Part shown: in pieces, positions 24,063 through 34,086 of the stretch
Layout of the letters: each line of letters begins with the position of its first letter
How positions within the stretch are numbered: position 1 is the first letter of the stretch
Source of the DNA: Bog-532 sp963830385
GTDB lineage: Bacteria > Actinomycetota > Actinomycetes > Streptosporangiales > Streptosporangiaceae
Length of the DNA stretch: 64,000 bases
Direction: 5' to 3'
Assembly: GCA_963830385.1 (NCBI GenBank)
Contig: CAWHMD010000005.1
Location: 124,001 to 188,000 of the forward strand
Program-made: the position numbers and the translations under genes
The notes under the pieces: generated by a model
Told to the model about the DNA's origin: nothing
The model's database searches: none
Seen by the model: only the letters and a program-made list of their open reading frames with translations

Positions 24063-24368
24063 ATGAACGCTTCCGCACCGCGCCGCTTCCGCCGGATCCT
24101 CGGATTCGCGGCCACCGCGACCGCCGTCCTGCTCAGCCTGGGCCTGAGCGCACCCGCTTTCGCGATGATCGTCCCGCGCCCCGGCGAGACCGGGGTCACC
24201 CCCGCCGCCCCGGCCGCGGCACCGATCGTCAAGGTGATCAGCACCGGCGTGGCGACCTGGCAGGTGGCGCTCATCGCGGCCGGAGCGGCCCTGCTCGGGG
24301 CGGCCGTTGTCACGCTGGCGACCCGGCGGTATCCGGGCCGCCGGATGGCCTCCGCGCCCGTCGCCTGA
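24063..24368 (+). CDS. Small secreted/membrane protein of unknown function
   Basis: A 101-residue protein I do not recognise. A signal-like segment (RRFRRILGFAATATAVLLSL, with AFA as a possible cleavage site) and a C-terminal hydrophobic helix (ALIAAGAALLGAAVVTL) followed by basic residues suggest an exported protein with one anchor, or a two-helix membrane protein. ATG 24063 has AGGAG 6 nt upstream. It ends before the bidirectional hairpin at 24434. Confidence 0.65.
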   Translation: MNASAPRRFRRILGFAATATAVLLSLGLSAPAFAMIVPRPGETGVTPAAPAAAPIVKVISTGVATWQVALIAAGAALLGAAVVTLATRRYPGRRMASAPVA

Positions 24369-24433
24369 CATGCCGCACACAGATAAGCGGCCCTCCACCA
24401 TCCGCCCATCCAGACCTGCAGCCACGACCATGA

Positions 24434-24463
24434 CCGGCCCGGCGGTGGTCACCGCCGGGCCGG
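24434..24463. terminator. Perfect 14-bp-arm hairpin at the lacI stop
   Basis: CCGGCCCGGCGGTG and CACCGCCGGGCCGG form a perfect palindrome separated by only GT. The stop codon of the LacI gene lies at the centre. It can act on both strands, ending the small-protein gene and the repressor gene. Confidence 0.75.
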
Positions 24464-25492
24464 CCCGTGCTTGCCGCCGGGCTGGCTGCTGGCGCGGGTG
24501 ATGAGCTCGGGGGTGAAGACGAAGCGGCGGTGCTCGTGGCCGGCGGGCTGATCGGCTTCTTCGAGGATGAGCTGGGCGGCAGTCTGGCCCAGCTCGTACT
24601 TGGGCTGGCGGACCGAGGTGAGCGGGACGGCCGAGTCGGCGGCGAAGTCGATGTCGTCGTAGCCGACGATCGCGACGTCGCCCGGGACCTGGGCACCGAG
24701 CTGGCTGAGGCGGCGCAGCAGGCCGAGCGCCAGCAGGTCATTTGTGCAGAATGCGGCCGTGGGGGCGCCGCCGCCCGACGGGGCGAGGGCGCGGAGCTCG
24801 TCGGCCGCGTCGGCGCCGCAGCGGGTGTTCATGGCGGGGACGGGGATCTCGGTCAGCACGGCGGCGGGGTCCAGGCCGGCCCGGATCACCGCGTGGTAGG
24901 CCCCGCGCCGCCGGTCGGCGCACTGGCGGATGGCCAGCGGGCCGTTGACCAGCGCGATCCGCCGGTGGCCGAGGGCCAGCAGGTGGGCGGTGGCCAGCTC
25001 GCCACCGCGGCGGTCGTCGACCGCCACCGAGCAGTGCCCGGGCGGGCCGGGCCGGTCCAGCAGCACCACCGGGGTGCCGCGGTCGCGGATGCCCTTGATG
25101 GTCGGGGCGCTGCCGTGGACCGGGGTGATGAGGATGCCACGGACTCGCTGTTCCTCCAGGACCCGCAGGTAGCGGCGTTCCTTGTCCTCGGCCTCGTCGG
25201 AGTTGCAGAGGATGACCGCGTACCCCTCGGCCTGGGCGTAGTCCTCGACGCCGCGGGCGACCTCGGTGAAGAACGGGTTCCGGACGTCCAGCACGACCAG
25301 GCCGAGGCAGCTGCCGCGGCCCGCGCGCAGCTGGCGGGCCGACGCGTTGGGGATGAAGCCGAGCTGCTCCATGGCCGCTTCCACCCGGACCCGGGTCTGC
25401 GGGCGCACCAGATCCGGGTGGTTGAGCACGTTCGACACCGTGCCCACGGCCACCCCGGCCAGGCTGGCCACGTCTTTCATGCCCGCCGCCAT
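24449..25492 (-). CDS. LacI-family repressor of the rhamnose regulon
   Basis: A 347-residue regulator. The N-terminal LacI helix-turn-helix with hinge (MKDVASLAGVAVGTVSNVLN, residues 5-24, then AMEQLGFIPNASARQLRAGR) precedes a periplasmic-binding-like effector domain (LGLVVLDVRNPFFTEVARGV; DDIDFAADSAVPLTSVRQP). It is divergent from the rhamnose ABC/catabolic operon, and two LacI-type operators are in the 303-bp gap, so repression of that operon with rhamnose or an intermediate as inducer is likely. Confidence 0.88.
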   Translation of the reverse strand: MAAGMKDVASLAGVAVGTVSNVLNHPDLVRPQTRVRVEAAMEQLGFIPNASARQLRAGRGSCLGLVVLDVRNPFFTEVARGVEDYAQAEGYAVILCNSDEAEDKERRYLRVLEEQRVRGILITPVHGSAPTIKGIRDRGTPVVLLDRPGPPGHCSVAVDDRRGGELATAHLLALGHRRIALVNGPLAIRQCADRRRGAYHAVIRAGLDPAAVLTEIPVPAMNTRCGADAADELRALAPSGGGAPTAAFCTNDLLALGLLRRLSQLGAQVPGDVAIVGYDDIDFAADSAVPLTSVRQPKYELGQTAAQLILEEADQPAGHEHRRFVFTPELITRASSQPGGKHGPARR

Positions 25493-25591
25493 CAGTCCTC
25501 CCTGGTGGAGTATCCCAGGGAGTCCGGCCCCGGTCCCGATCAGGCCGCGCCAGGACGGTCAGTGGATGGTCCGGTCCGGGCGCCGCTCTGA

Positions 25592-25605
25592 TTGTAACGA
25601 TTCAA
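25592..25605. promoter_or_regulatory. LacI-type operator 1
   Basis: TTGTAACGATTCAA has the CG-centred dyad of LacI-family sites, with 5 of 7 symmetric positions matching. It lies 100 bp from the repressor start and upstream of the possible -35 of the rhamnose operon. Confidence 0.5.
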
Positions 25606-25667
25606 AATCGACCGCTGGTCGCCGCATTGACACGGTAAGTGGCCCCCTTCAGACTTCAGGGCAAGTT

Positions 25668-25679
25668 TGAAACGTTCCA
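25668..25679. promoter_or_regulatory. LacI-type operator 2
   Basis: TGAAACGTTCCA fits the common LacI-family pattern GAAACGTTTC with one deviation. It is downstream of the candidate TTGACA, where binding would block initiation or elongation. Confidence 0.6.
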
Positions 25680-25706
25680 TCTCGAACGTCCGCACGTTGG
25701 ACGCGC

Positions 25707-25748
25707 GGCGCACCAGCCAGGGGTGACCGGCGCACCAGCCAGGGGTGA
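25707..25748 (+). repeat. 20-bp direct repeat in the rhamnose-operon leader
   Basis: The 20-bp unit GGCGCACCAGCCAGGGGTGA occurs at 25707-25726 and 25729-25748 with period 22. It lies between operator 2 and the ATPase RBS. Its role is unknown; two helical turns of spacing would suit paired protein sites. Confidence 0.75.
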
Positions 25749-25795
25749 GGCGAGGCGAGCACGATCCGAACGGCCTCGACGAGGAGGTGAAGCCC

Positions 25796-27531
<1,736 letters not shown>

Positions 27532-27535
<4 letters not shown>

Positions 27536-28578
27536 CGGCCACGCTGGCGCCGCCGCACGAGCCGGCGGGCCCGGCCCCGGCCGGTTCGCGACGGTTGGTG
27601 GAGCGGGTGTTCCGGATCCGCGAGTTCGGCATCGTGGCCGTGCTGATCGTGTTCGTGGCGGTCACGGCGGCGATCCAGCCCCGGTTCCTGAGCAGCACGA
27701 ACATCCAGTTCATCTTGGTCGACGCCACGATCTTCGCGCTGCTGGCGCTGGGCGAGACGATCGTGGTGATCAGCCGGAACGTCGACCTGTCGGTCGGCTC
27801 CGTGCTAGGCATCTCCGCGTTCCTCACCGCTCGGCTGGCGAGCCAGGCGCACGGACTCCCGCTCCCAGTCGTCTTTCTAGCGGGCCTGGGGATCGGGCTG
27901 GGGTTCGGCGTCATCAACGGCTTGCTGGTATCGCTGGGCCGGGTCCCGAGCCTGGTCGTCACGCTGGCCACGCTGTACATCATCCGCGGGATCGACGTGC
28001 TCATCGTGGGCGGCAGCCAGGTCGTGCCCTCCTCGTATTACCCGTCCTTCCTGTCCATCTCCAAGGCCACGGTGGGCGGAATCCCGGACCTGGCCATCGT
28101 GGTCGCAGTGGTCATCGCGGCCGGGGCCTACTGTCTGCGCAGTTTCCGATCGGGCCGTGAGCTGTACGCGATCGGTTCCAATCCGGCCGCGGCCCGGCTG
28201 GCGGGCATCCCGATGGGGCGGCGCATCTTTACCGCGTTCGCGCTGAGCGGCGCGATCGCCGGGGTGGCCGGCGTGCTGTGGGCGTCCCGGTACGGGACGG
28301 TCGACTCCACCGCGGGCACCAGCTACGAACTGCAGGTCATCGCGGCCGTGGTGGTCGGCGGGGTGGCGATCTTCGGTGGCAGCGGCAGCGTGATCGGCGC
28401 GGCTATCGGCGCGCTGCTGCTGCAGACGATCAACTCCGCGCTGTACGTCCTCGGCGTCTCGCCGAACTGGGACCAGGCGATCGCCGGTTTTCTGCTCCTC
28501 CTGGCGATCGTTCTGGACCGGTTCATCTCGCTGCGGCTGACCGCATCCCTGCGACGGAGGAGTGCGCACCGTGGATAG
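27532..28578 (+). CDS. rhaP: Rhamnose ABC transporter permease 1
   Basis: A 348-residue permease of the RbsC/branched-chain type with 8-10 hydrophobic segments. ISRNVDLSVGSVLGISAFLT and GGVAIFGGSGSVIGAAIGAL are family signatures. It forms the membrane channel with the second permease. The ATG overlaps the ATPase stop (ATGA), so translation is coupled. In-frame sequence upstream of 27532 belongs to the ATPase region and is not coding in this frame. Confidence 0.9.
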
Positions 28579-29686
28579 TGAGCTGGACCCGGTGGCGGGC
28601 AACGCCGCCATGACCCCGGAGCACGTCCCCGATGAAGAGCCAGGCGGGAGCCGCAGCGCGAGCGGCTGGGGACGGCTGCGGCCGGCCATGCGCTGGGAGA
28701 GCGGCCTGGTTGTGGTGGTGGTCGCGGTCGCGATTCTCGGCAGCTCGCTGTCGTCGGAATTCTTCACGGCCAACAACTTCTTCAACCTGGGCCTGAACAC
28801 CGGCGAGATCGCGATCATGGCGCTGCCGATGGCGCTGATCATCATCAGCGGGGAGATCGACCTGTCGGTCGAGTCCACGCTGGGCCTGTCCAGCGCCGTG
28901 CTCGGCGTGCTGTGGGCCGACCACTGGCCGATGCTGGCCATCTTCGCGGTGGTCGCGGTGGTCGGCGTGCTGGCCGGGGCACTGAACGGGCTGCTGGTCA
29001 CCCGGGTCGGGCTGCCGTCGCTGGCGGTCACGATCGGCACGCTCGCGCTCTACCGTGGCATCGCGCTCATCCTGCTCGGCCCACGGACCGTGGCCAACTT
29101 CCCCGCCCTCTACACCAACGTCGGGACGACCGCGATTCCGCACACCGATCTGCCCTATTCGATCGGCATCTTCATCGTGCTGGCGGTGATCTTCGGCATC
29201 GTGCTGCACGCCACGCCGATGGGCCGGTCGATCTACGCCATGGGCGACAACGCCGAGGCGGCGACGTTCTCGGGGCTACGGGTCAAGCGGGTCAAGACCA
29301 GCCTGTTCATCATCTCCGGCCTGGCCTCGGCGCTGGCCGGGGTGCTGTTCACCTTCCGGCTGAACACCTCGGTGCAGAACAACGGCACCGGGCTATCCCT
29401 GGACGTGGTGGCGATCGTACTGCTGGCCGGGGTGTCGATCTTCGGCGGCAAGGGCTCGATCGCCGGCGTGTTCCTGGCCGTGCTGGCGTTCGCCGGACTG
29501 CAGAACGCGCTGCTGCTGACCAACTTCAACCAGGAGGCGACGGGCCTGGTGACCGGCGGGCTCCTGCTGGTCAGCGTGTTCGTGCCCAACGTCGCCATGT
29601 TCGTCCGCTACCTCCGCGGGGTCGTGGCACGCACGGCCCGGCGGCCAGCTGAACCAGCCCTATCCCTGCCACGAAAGGACACCTAG
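28571..29686 (+). CDS. rhaQ: Rhamnose ABC transporter permease 2
   Basis: A 371-residue RbsC-type permease. After a hydrophilic N-terminus of about 45 residues come IISGEIDLSVESTLGLSSAV, LPSLAVTIGTLALYRGIAL and AGVSIFGGKGSIAGVFLAV. It pairs with the preceding permease as a heterodimer. GTG 28571 has GGAGGAG 8 nt upstream and overlaps the end of the preceding gene by 8 bp. Two separate permease genes are normal for rhamnose importers, in contrast with the fused permease at 8.1 kb. Confidence 0.9.
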   Translation: MDSELDPVAGNAAMTPEHVPDEEPGGSRSASGWGRLRPAMRWESGLVVVVVAVAILGSSLSSEFFTANNFFNLGLNTGEIAIMALPMALIIISGEIDLSVESTLGLSSAVLGVLWADHWPMLAIFAVVAVVGVLAGALNGLLVTRVGLPSLAVTIGTLALYRGIALILLGPRTVANFPALYTNVGTTAIPHTDLPYSIGIFIVLAVIFGIVLHATPMGRSIYAMGDNAEAATFSGLRVKRVKTSLFIISGLASALAGVLFTFRLNTSVQNNGTGLSLDVVAIVLLAGVSIFGGKGSIAGVFLAVLAFAGLQNALLLTNFNQEATGLVTGGLLLVSVFVPNVAMFVRYLRGVVARTARRPAEPALSLPRKDT

Positions 29687-29688
29687 CT

Positions 29689-30759
29689 ATGCGAGCTCTG
29701 CTGAGACGGGCGCCGTTGGCCGCCTCGACGCTCGTCGTGGCGTCGGCCCTGGCCGTCGCCGCCTGTTCGTCCGGTGGTTCCAGTTCCTCGTCCGGATCGT
29801 CCGGCTCGTCCGGGTCCTCCGGGTCGGGGGCGGCCAAGACCGGTCAGAAGATTTTTGTGATCCCGAAGAACCTGGGCAACCCCTACTTCACCACCGCCGA
29901 CAGCAAGGGCACCGGCGGTGCGCTGGCCGCGATCAGCGCGCTGGGTGACACCGGCACCGAGACGAGCGGGACCGCGGCCACGTCCGCATCACAGATTCCC
30001 GCCGTCCAGGCCGCGATCACCAAGGGCGCCAACGCGCTGGTCGTGTCGGCCACCGACCCGACCGCGCTGTGCCCGACCCTGAACGGCGCGATCAAGCGCA
30101 AGATCCCGGTCGTCACCTACGACTCGGACGCGCCCGGCTGCCGCAGCCTGTTCATCAACCAGGCGTCCACCGCCGCCATCGGCACCAGCGAGGTGGACCT
30201 GCTGGCCAAGGAGATCGGCAGTTCCGGGGAGATCGGCATCGTGTCGGCGGCGGCGTCGGCCACCAACCAGAACGCCTGGATCGGGTACATGAAGCAGGAG
30301 CTGAAGAAGTACCCGAAGATGAAGCTGGTCGCCACCGTCTACGGCAACGACGACCCGGCCACCGCGACCCAGGTCACGCAGGGCCTGCTGGAGCAGTACC
30401 CGAACATCAAGGGCATCATCTCCCCCACCACCGTGGGCATCCTGGCCGCCGCGGGCGTGCTGGACACGGCCAAGTACCGCGGCAAGGTCCAGCTCACCGG
30501 CCTGGGCACGCCCGACTCGATGAAGAAGTACGTGTCCGACGGCACGGTCAAGGCGTTCGAGCTGTGGAACCCGGCCAACCTCGGTTACCTGGCCGGCTAC
30601 GCCGCCGCCGACATCGCGGGCGGCACGCTGAAGGTCAAGCAGGGCGCCACGTTCAAGGCGGGCAAGCTCGGCTCGTTCACCATCGGCGCGGACAACACCG
30701 TGCTGCTGGGCCCGCCGACCGTCTTCGACTCCTCCAACATCAACAAGTTCAACTTCTGA
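29689..30759 (+). CDS. rhaS: Rhamnose-binding lipoprotein
   Basis: A 356-residue extracellular binding protein. The signal peptide ends in lipobox AVAAC (Cys26), followed by a Ser/Gly linker. The mature part is a periplasmic-binding-protein type I fold (KIFVIPKNLGNPYFTTADSK; KIPVVTYDSDAPG; WNPANLGYLAGYAAADIAGG) close to the RhaS group. It captures rhamnose and delivers it to the two permeases. It starts 2 bp after the permease stop, with GAAAGGA upstream. A strong hairpin follows its stop. Confidence 0.9.
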   Translation: MRALLRRAPLAASTLVVASALAVAACSSGGSSSSSGSSGSSGSSGSGAAKTGQKIFVIPKNLGNPYFTTADSKGTGGALAAISALGDTGTETSGTAATSASQIPAVQAAITKGANALVVSATDPTALCPTLNGAIKRKIPVVTYDSDAPGCRSLFINQASTAAIGTSEVDLLAKEIGSSGEIGIVSAAASATNQNAWIGYMKQELKKYPKMKLVATVYGNDDPATATQVTQGLLEQYPNIKGIISPTTVGILAAAGVLDTAKYRGKVQLTGLGTPDSMKKYVSDGTVKAFELWNPANLGYLAGYAAADIAGGTLKVKQGATFKAGKLGSFTIGADNTVLLGPPTVFDSSNINKFNF

Positions 30760-30770
30760 GTGTGGGTGAC

Positions 30771-30805
30771 GGCCGGGCGGCCCCTGCGGGGGAGGCCGCC
30801 CGGCC
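30771..30805 (+). promoter_or_regulatory. Intercistronic hairpin between rhaS and rhaI
   Basis: Perfect 12-bp arms GGCCGGGCGGCC (30771-30782) and GGCCGCCCGGCC (30794-30805) with an 11-nt loop lie between the binding-protein stop and the isomerase RBS. In binding-protein operons such hairpins stabilise the upstream mRNA or partly terminate, giving more binding protein than enzymes. Confidence 0.75.
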
Positions 30806-30823
30806 CCGGGAGAGGACCGGCGA

Positions 30824-32023
30824 ATGCACAACGTGGCCAGCGTCAAGGCCGCCCTGAAGGCGCAGCGCATCGAGCTTCCCTCGTGGGCGTTCGGGAACAC
30901 CGGGACGAGGTTCAAGGTGTTCGCCCAGCCGGGCGTGCCGCGCACACCGCTGGAGAAGATCGACGACGCGGCCCAGGTGCACCGGTTCACCGGGATCGCC
31001 CCGAGCGTGGCCCTGCACATCCCCTGGGACAAGGTCGCCGACTACGGTGACCTGGCCAAGCACGCGGCCGACGCCGGCGTGCGCATCGGCACGATCAACG
31101 CCAACGTTTTCCAGGATGACGACTACCGGCTGGGCAGCGTGTGCCATCCGGACCCGCGGGTACGCCGCAAGGCGGTGGCGGCGCTGCTGGAGTGCGTCGA
31201 CGTGATGGACGCGACCGGCTCGCGGGACCTGAAGCTGTGGTTCGCGGACGGCACCAACTACCCGGGCCAGGACGACATCCGGGCCCGGCAGGACCGGCTG
31301 GGCGAGGCGCTGGCGCAGGTGTACGCCCGGCTCGGCCCGGACCAGCGGCTGCTGCTGGAGTACAAGTTCTTCGAGCCGGCCTTCTACGCCACCGACGTGC
31401 CGGACTGGGGCACGTCGCTGACCCACTGCCTGGCGACCGGCCCGCGGGCGCTGGTGGTGGTGGACACCGGGCACCACGCGCCCGGCGTCAACATCGAGTT
31501 CATCGTGGCCATGCTGCTGCGCGCCGGCCGGCTGGGCGGGTTCGACTTCAACAGCCGGTTCTTCGCCGACGACGACCTGATGGTCGGGGCGGCCGACCCG
31601 TTTCAGCTGTTCCGCATTCTGCGCGAGGTGGTGCGGGCGGACGCGCTGGTGCCGCGGGAGACGGGTGGCAGCGGGGCGAGCACCCCGGGCGGCGACATCG
31701 CGTTCATGCTCGACCAGTGCCACAACATCGAGCCCAAGATCCCGGGCGAGATACGGTCGGTGATGAACGTGCAGGAGGCCACGGCCAAGGCGCTGCTGGT
31801 GGACGAGGCCGCGCTGGCCGCCGCCCAGCAGGGCCAGGACGTGCTGGGCGCCAACGCGGTGCTGATGGACGCCTACAACACCGACGTGCGCCCGCTGCTG
31901 GCGGAGGTCCGCCGCGAGCTGGGCCTGGACCCGGATCCGTACCGGGCCTACCTGGCCACCGGCTATCAGGAGCGCATCATCGCCGACCGGGTCGGCGGCA
32001 CGCCGGCCAGCTGGGGAAGCTGA
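30824..32023 (+). CDS. rhaI: L-rhamnose isomerase (RhaI type)
   Basis: A 399-residue TIM-barrel enzyme that converts L-rhamnose to L-rhamnulose using divalent metals. LLEYKFFEPAFYATDVPDWG, VVDTGHHAPGVNIEF and FDFNSRFFADDDLMVGAADP contain the metal-binding Glu, Asp and His residues typical of the Pseudomonas stutzeri-type isomerase, distinct from E. coli RhaA. ATG 30824 follows a GGGAGAGGA RBS. It is the first enzyme of the pathway and lies between the importer and the aldolase in one transcription unit. Confidence 0.92.
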   Translation: MHNVASVKAALKAQRIELPSWAFGNTGTRFKVFAQPGVPRTPLEKIDDAAQVHRFTGIAPSVALHIPWDKVADYGDLAKHAADAGVRIGTINANVFQDDDYRLGSVCHPDPRVRRKAVAALLECVDVMDATGSRDLKLWFADGTNYPGQDDIRARQDRLGEALAQVYARLGPDQRLLLEYKFFEPAFYATDVPDWGTSLTHCLATGPRALVVVDTGHHAPGVNIEFIVAMLLRAGRLGGFDFNSRFFADDDLMVGAADPFQLFRILREVVRADALVPRETGGSGASTPGGDIAFMLDQCHNIEPKIPGEIRSVMNVQEATAKALLVDEAALAAAQQGQDVLGANAVLMDAYNTDVRPLLAEVRRELGLDPDPYRAYLATGYQERIIADRVGGTPASWGS

Positions 32024-32036
32024 GGAAAGAGGGTTC

Positions 32037-34079
32037 ATGACCGACGCCAGGACCGCCGTCCCAGAACTGATCGAGCGGAGCAACCGGCTGGGCGCCGACC
32101 CGCGGAACACCAACTACGCGGGCGGCAACACCTCGGCCAAGGCGCAGGCGACCGATCCGGTCACCGGCCACCCGGTCGAGCTGATGTGGGTGAAGGGCTC
32201 CGGCGGCGACCTCGGCACGCTGACCGAGGCCGGGCTGGCCGTGCTGCGGGTGGACCGGCTGCGGGCCCTGGTGGGCACCTACCCCGGGGTGGAGCACGAG
32301 GACGACATGGTGGCCGCGTTCGACTACTGCCTGCACGGCAAGGGCGGGGCGGCGCCGTCGATCGACACCGCCATGCACGGCCTGGTGGACGCGGCCAACG
32401 TCGACCACCTGCACCCGGACGCCGGGATCGCGTTCGCGACCGCGGCCGACGGCGAGGCGCTGACCAAGGCCTGCTTCGGCGACCGGGTGGTGTGGGTGCC
32501 GTGGCGGCGGCCCGGGTTCCAGCTGGGCCTGGACATCGCGGCCGTCAAGCAGGAGAACCCGCAGGCCATCGGGGTGATCCTGGGCGGCCACGGCATCACC
32601 GCCTGGGGCGCGTCGAGCGCGGAGTGCGAGGCCCGCTCGCTGGAGATCATCCGCACCGCCCAGGCTTACCTGGACGCCCACGGCCGGCCGGAGCCGTTCG
32701 GGCCGGTCATCGCCGGCTTCGAGCCGCTCCCGGCGGCCGGGCGGCGCGAGCGGGCGGCGGCGCTCGCCCCGGTCATCCGCGGGCTCGCCTCGGCCGACCG
32801 GCCACAGGTGGGCCACTTCACCGACAGCGAGGTGGTGCTGGACTTCCTGGCCCGGGAAAAGCACCCGGCGCTGGCCGCGCTGGGCACCTCCTGCCCGGAC
32901 CATTTCCTGCGTACCAAGGTCCGGCCGCTGGTGCTCGACCTGCCGCCGTCGGCAAAAGCAAGCACTGTGGCGGCCCGGCTGCGGGAGCTGCACGCGGCCT
33001 ACCGGGAGGACTACCGCGCCTACTACGAACGGCACGCGGACCCGTCGTCGCCGCCGATGCGCGGCGCCGACCCGGCCATCGTGCTGGTGCCCGGGGTGGG
33101 GATGTTCAGCTACGGGGCGGACAAGCAGACCGCCCGGGTGGCGGGCGAGTTCTACGTCAACGCGATCAACGTGATGCGCGGCGCGGAAGCGATCTCGAGC
33201 TACCGCCCGATCGGCGAGCGCGAGAAGTTCCGGATCGAGTACTGGGAGCTGGAGGAGGCCAAGCTGCGGCGGCGGCCCAAGCCCAAGGCCCTGGCCACCC
33301 GGATCGCGCTGGTCACCGGCGGCGGGTCGGGGATCGGCCGGGCGGCCGCCGAGCGGCTGGCGGGTGAGGGCGCCTGCGTGGTGGTGGCCGACCGGGACGC
33401 CGGCGCCGCGTCCTCGGTGGCGGGCGGGATCGGGTCGGCCGACGCCGCGGTGGCGGTCACCGTCGACGTGACCAGCGAGGAAGAGATCGCGGCGGCGGTG
33501 CGGGCCGCCGTGCTGGCCTTCGGCGGGCTGGACCTGGTGGTCAACAACGCGGGCCTGTCGATCTCCAAGCCGCTGCTGGAGACCACCGCCGCCGACTGGG
33601 ACGTCCAGCACGACGTGATGGCGCGCGGATCGTTCCTGGTCTCCCGGGAGGCCGCCCGGGTGATGATCGCCCAGGAGATGGGCGGGGACATCGTCTACGT
33701 GGTGAGCAAGAACTCGGTGGTGGCGGGGCCCAACAACCTGGGTTACGGGGCGGCCAAGGCCGACCAGGCGCATCAGGTGCGGCTGCTGGCGGCCGAGCTG
33801 GGCGCGCACGGCATCCGGGTCAACGGGATCAACCCGGACGCGGTGGTGCGCGGCTCGGGGATCTTCGCGGGCGGCTGGGGCGCGCAGCGGGCGGCGGTGT
33901 ACGGGGTGCCCGAGTCCGAGCTGGGCGCCTACTACGCCAAGCGCACGCTGCTGGGCCGGGAGGTGCTGCCCGAGCACGTGGCGGCGGCGGTGGTGGCGCT
34001 CACGGCCGGGGAACTGGCGCTGACCACCGGGCTGCACGTGCCGGTGGACGCCGGCGTGGCGGCCGGCTTCCTGCGCTGA
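32037..34079 (+). CDS. rhaEW: Bifunctional rhamnulose-1-phosphate aldolase / L-lactaldehyde dehydrogenase
   Basis: A 680-residue two-domain enzyme. The N-terminal class II aldolase domain (about 1-410; NYAGGNTSAK, zinc site in VDHLHPDAG, GGHGITAWG) cleaves rhamnulose 1-phosphate to DHAP and L-lactaldehyde. The C-terminal SDR domain (about 425-680; TGGGSGIGRAA, NNAG, active-site YGAAK) oxidises lactaldehyde to lactate with NAD+. The fusion avoids release of the aldehyde. Length and order match RhaEW of Bacillus and actinomycetes. ATG 32037 has AAAGAGGG upstream, 13 bp after rhaI. Confidence 0.93.
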   Translation: MTDARTAVPELIERSNRLGADPRNTNYAGGNTSAKAQATDPVTGHPVELMWVKGSGGDLGTLTEAGLAVLRVDRLRALVGTYPGVEHEDDMVAAFDYCLHGKGGAAPSIDTAMHGLVDAANVDHLHPDAGIAFATAADGEALTKACFGDRVVWVPWRRPGFQLGLDIAAVKQENPQAIGVILGGHGITAWGASSAECEARSLEIIRTAQAYLDAHGRPEPFGPVIAGFEPLPAAGRRERAAALAPVIRGLASADRPQVGHFTDSEVVLDFLAREKHPALAALGTSCPDHFLRTKVRPLVLDLPPSAKASTVAARLRELHAAYREDYRAYYERHADPSSPPMRGADPAIVLVPGVGMFSYGADKQTARVAGEFYVNAINVMRGAEAISSYRPIGEREKFRIEYWELEEAKLRRRPKPKALATRIALVTGGGSGIGRAAAERLAGEGACVVVADRDAGAASSVAGGIGSADAAVAVTVDVTSEEEIAAAVRAAVLAFGGLDLVVNNAGLSISKPLLETTAADWDVQHDVMARGSFLVSREAARVMIAQEMGGDIVYVVSKNSVVAGPNNLGYGAAKADQAHQVRLLAAELGAHGIRVNGINPDAVVRGSGIFAGGWGAQRAAVYGVPESELGAYYAKRTLLGREVLPEHVAAAVVALTAGELALTTGLHVPVDAGVAAGFLR

Positions 34080-34086
34080 GGCCGCC

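Larger units (their letters stand above)
25493..25795. other. Divergent control region of the rhamnose regulon
   Basis: No gene is supported here. It contains two LacI-type operator sequences, a TTGACA element at 25627-25632 that may be a -35, and a 20-bp direct repeat at 25707-25748 in the leader of the ATPase gene. Confidence 0.65.
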
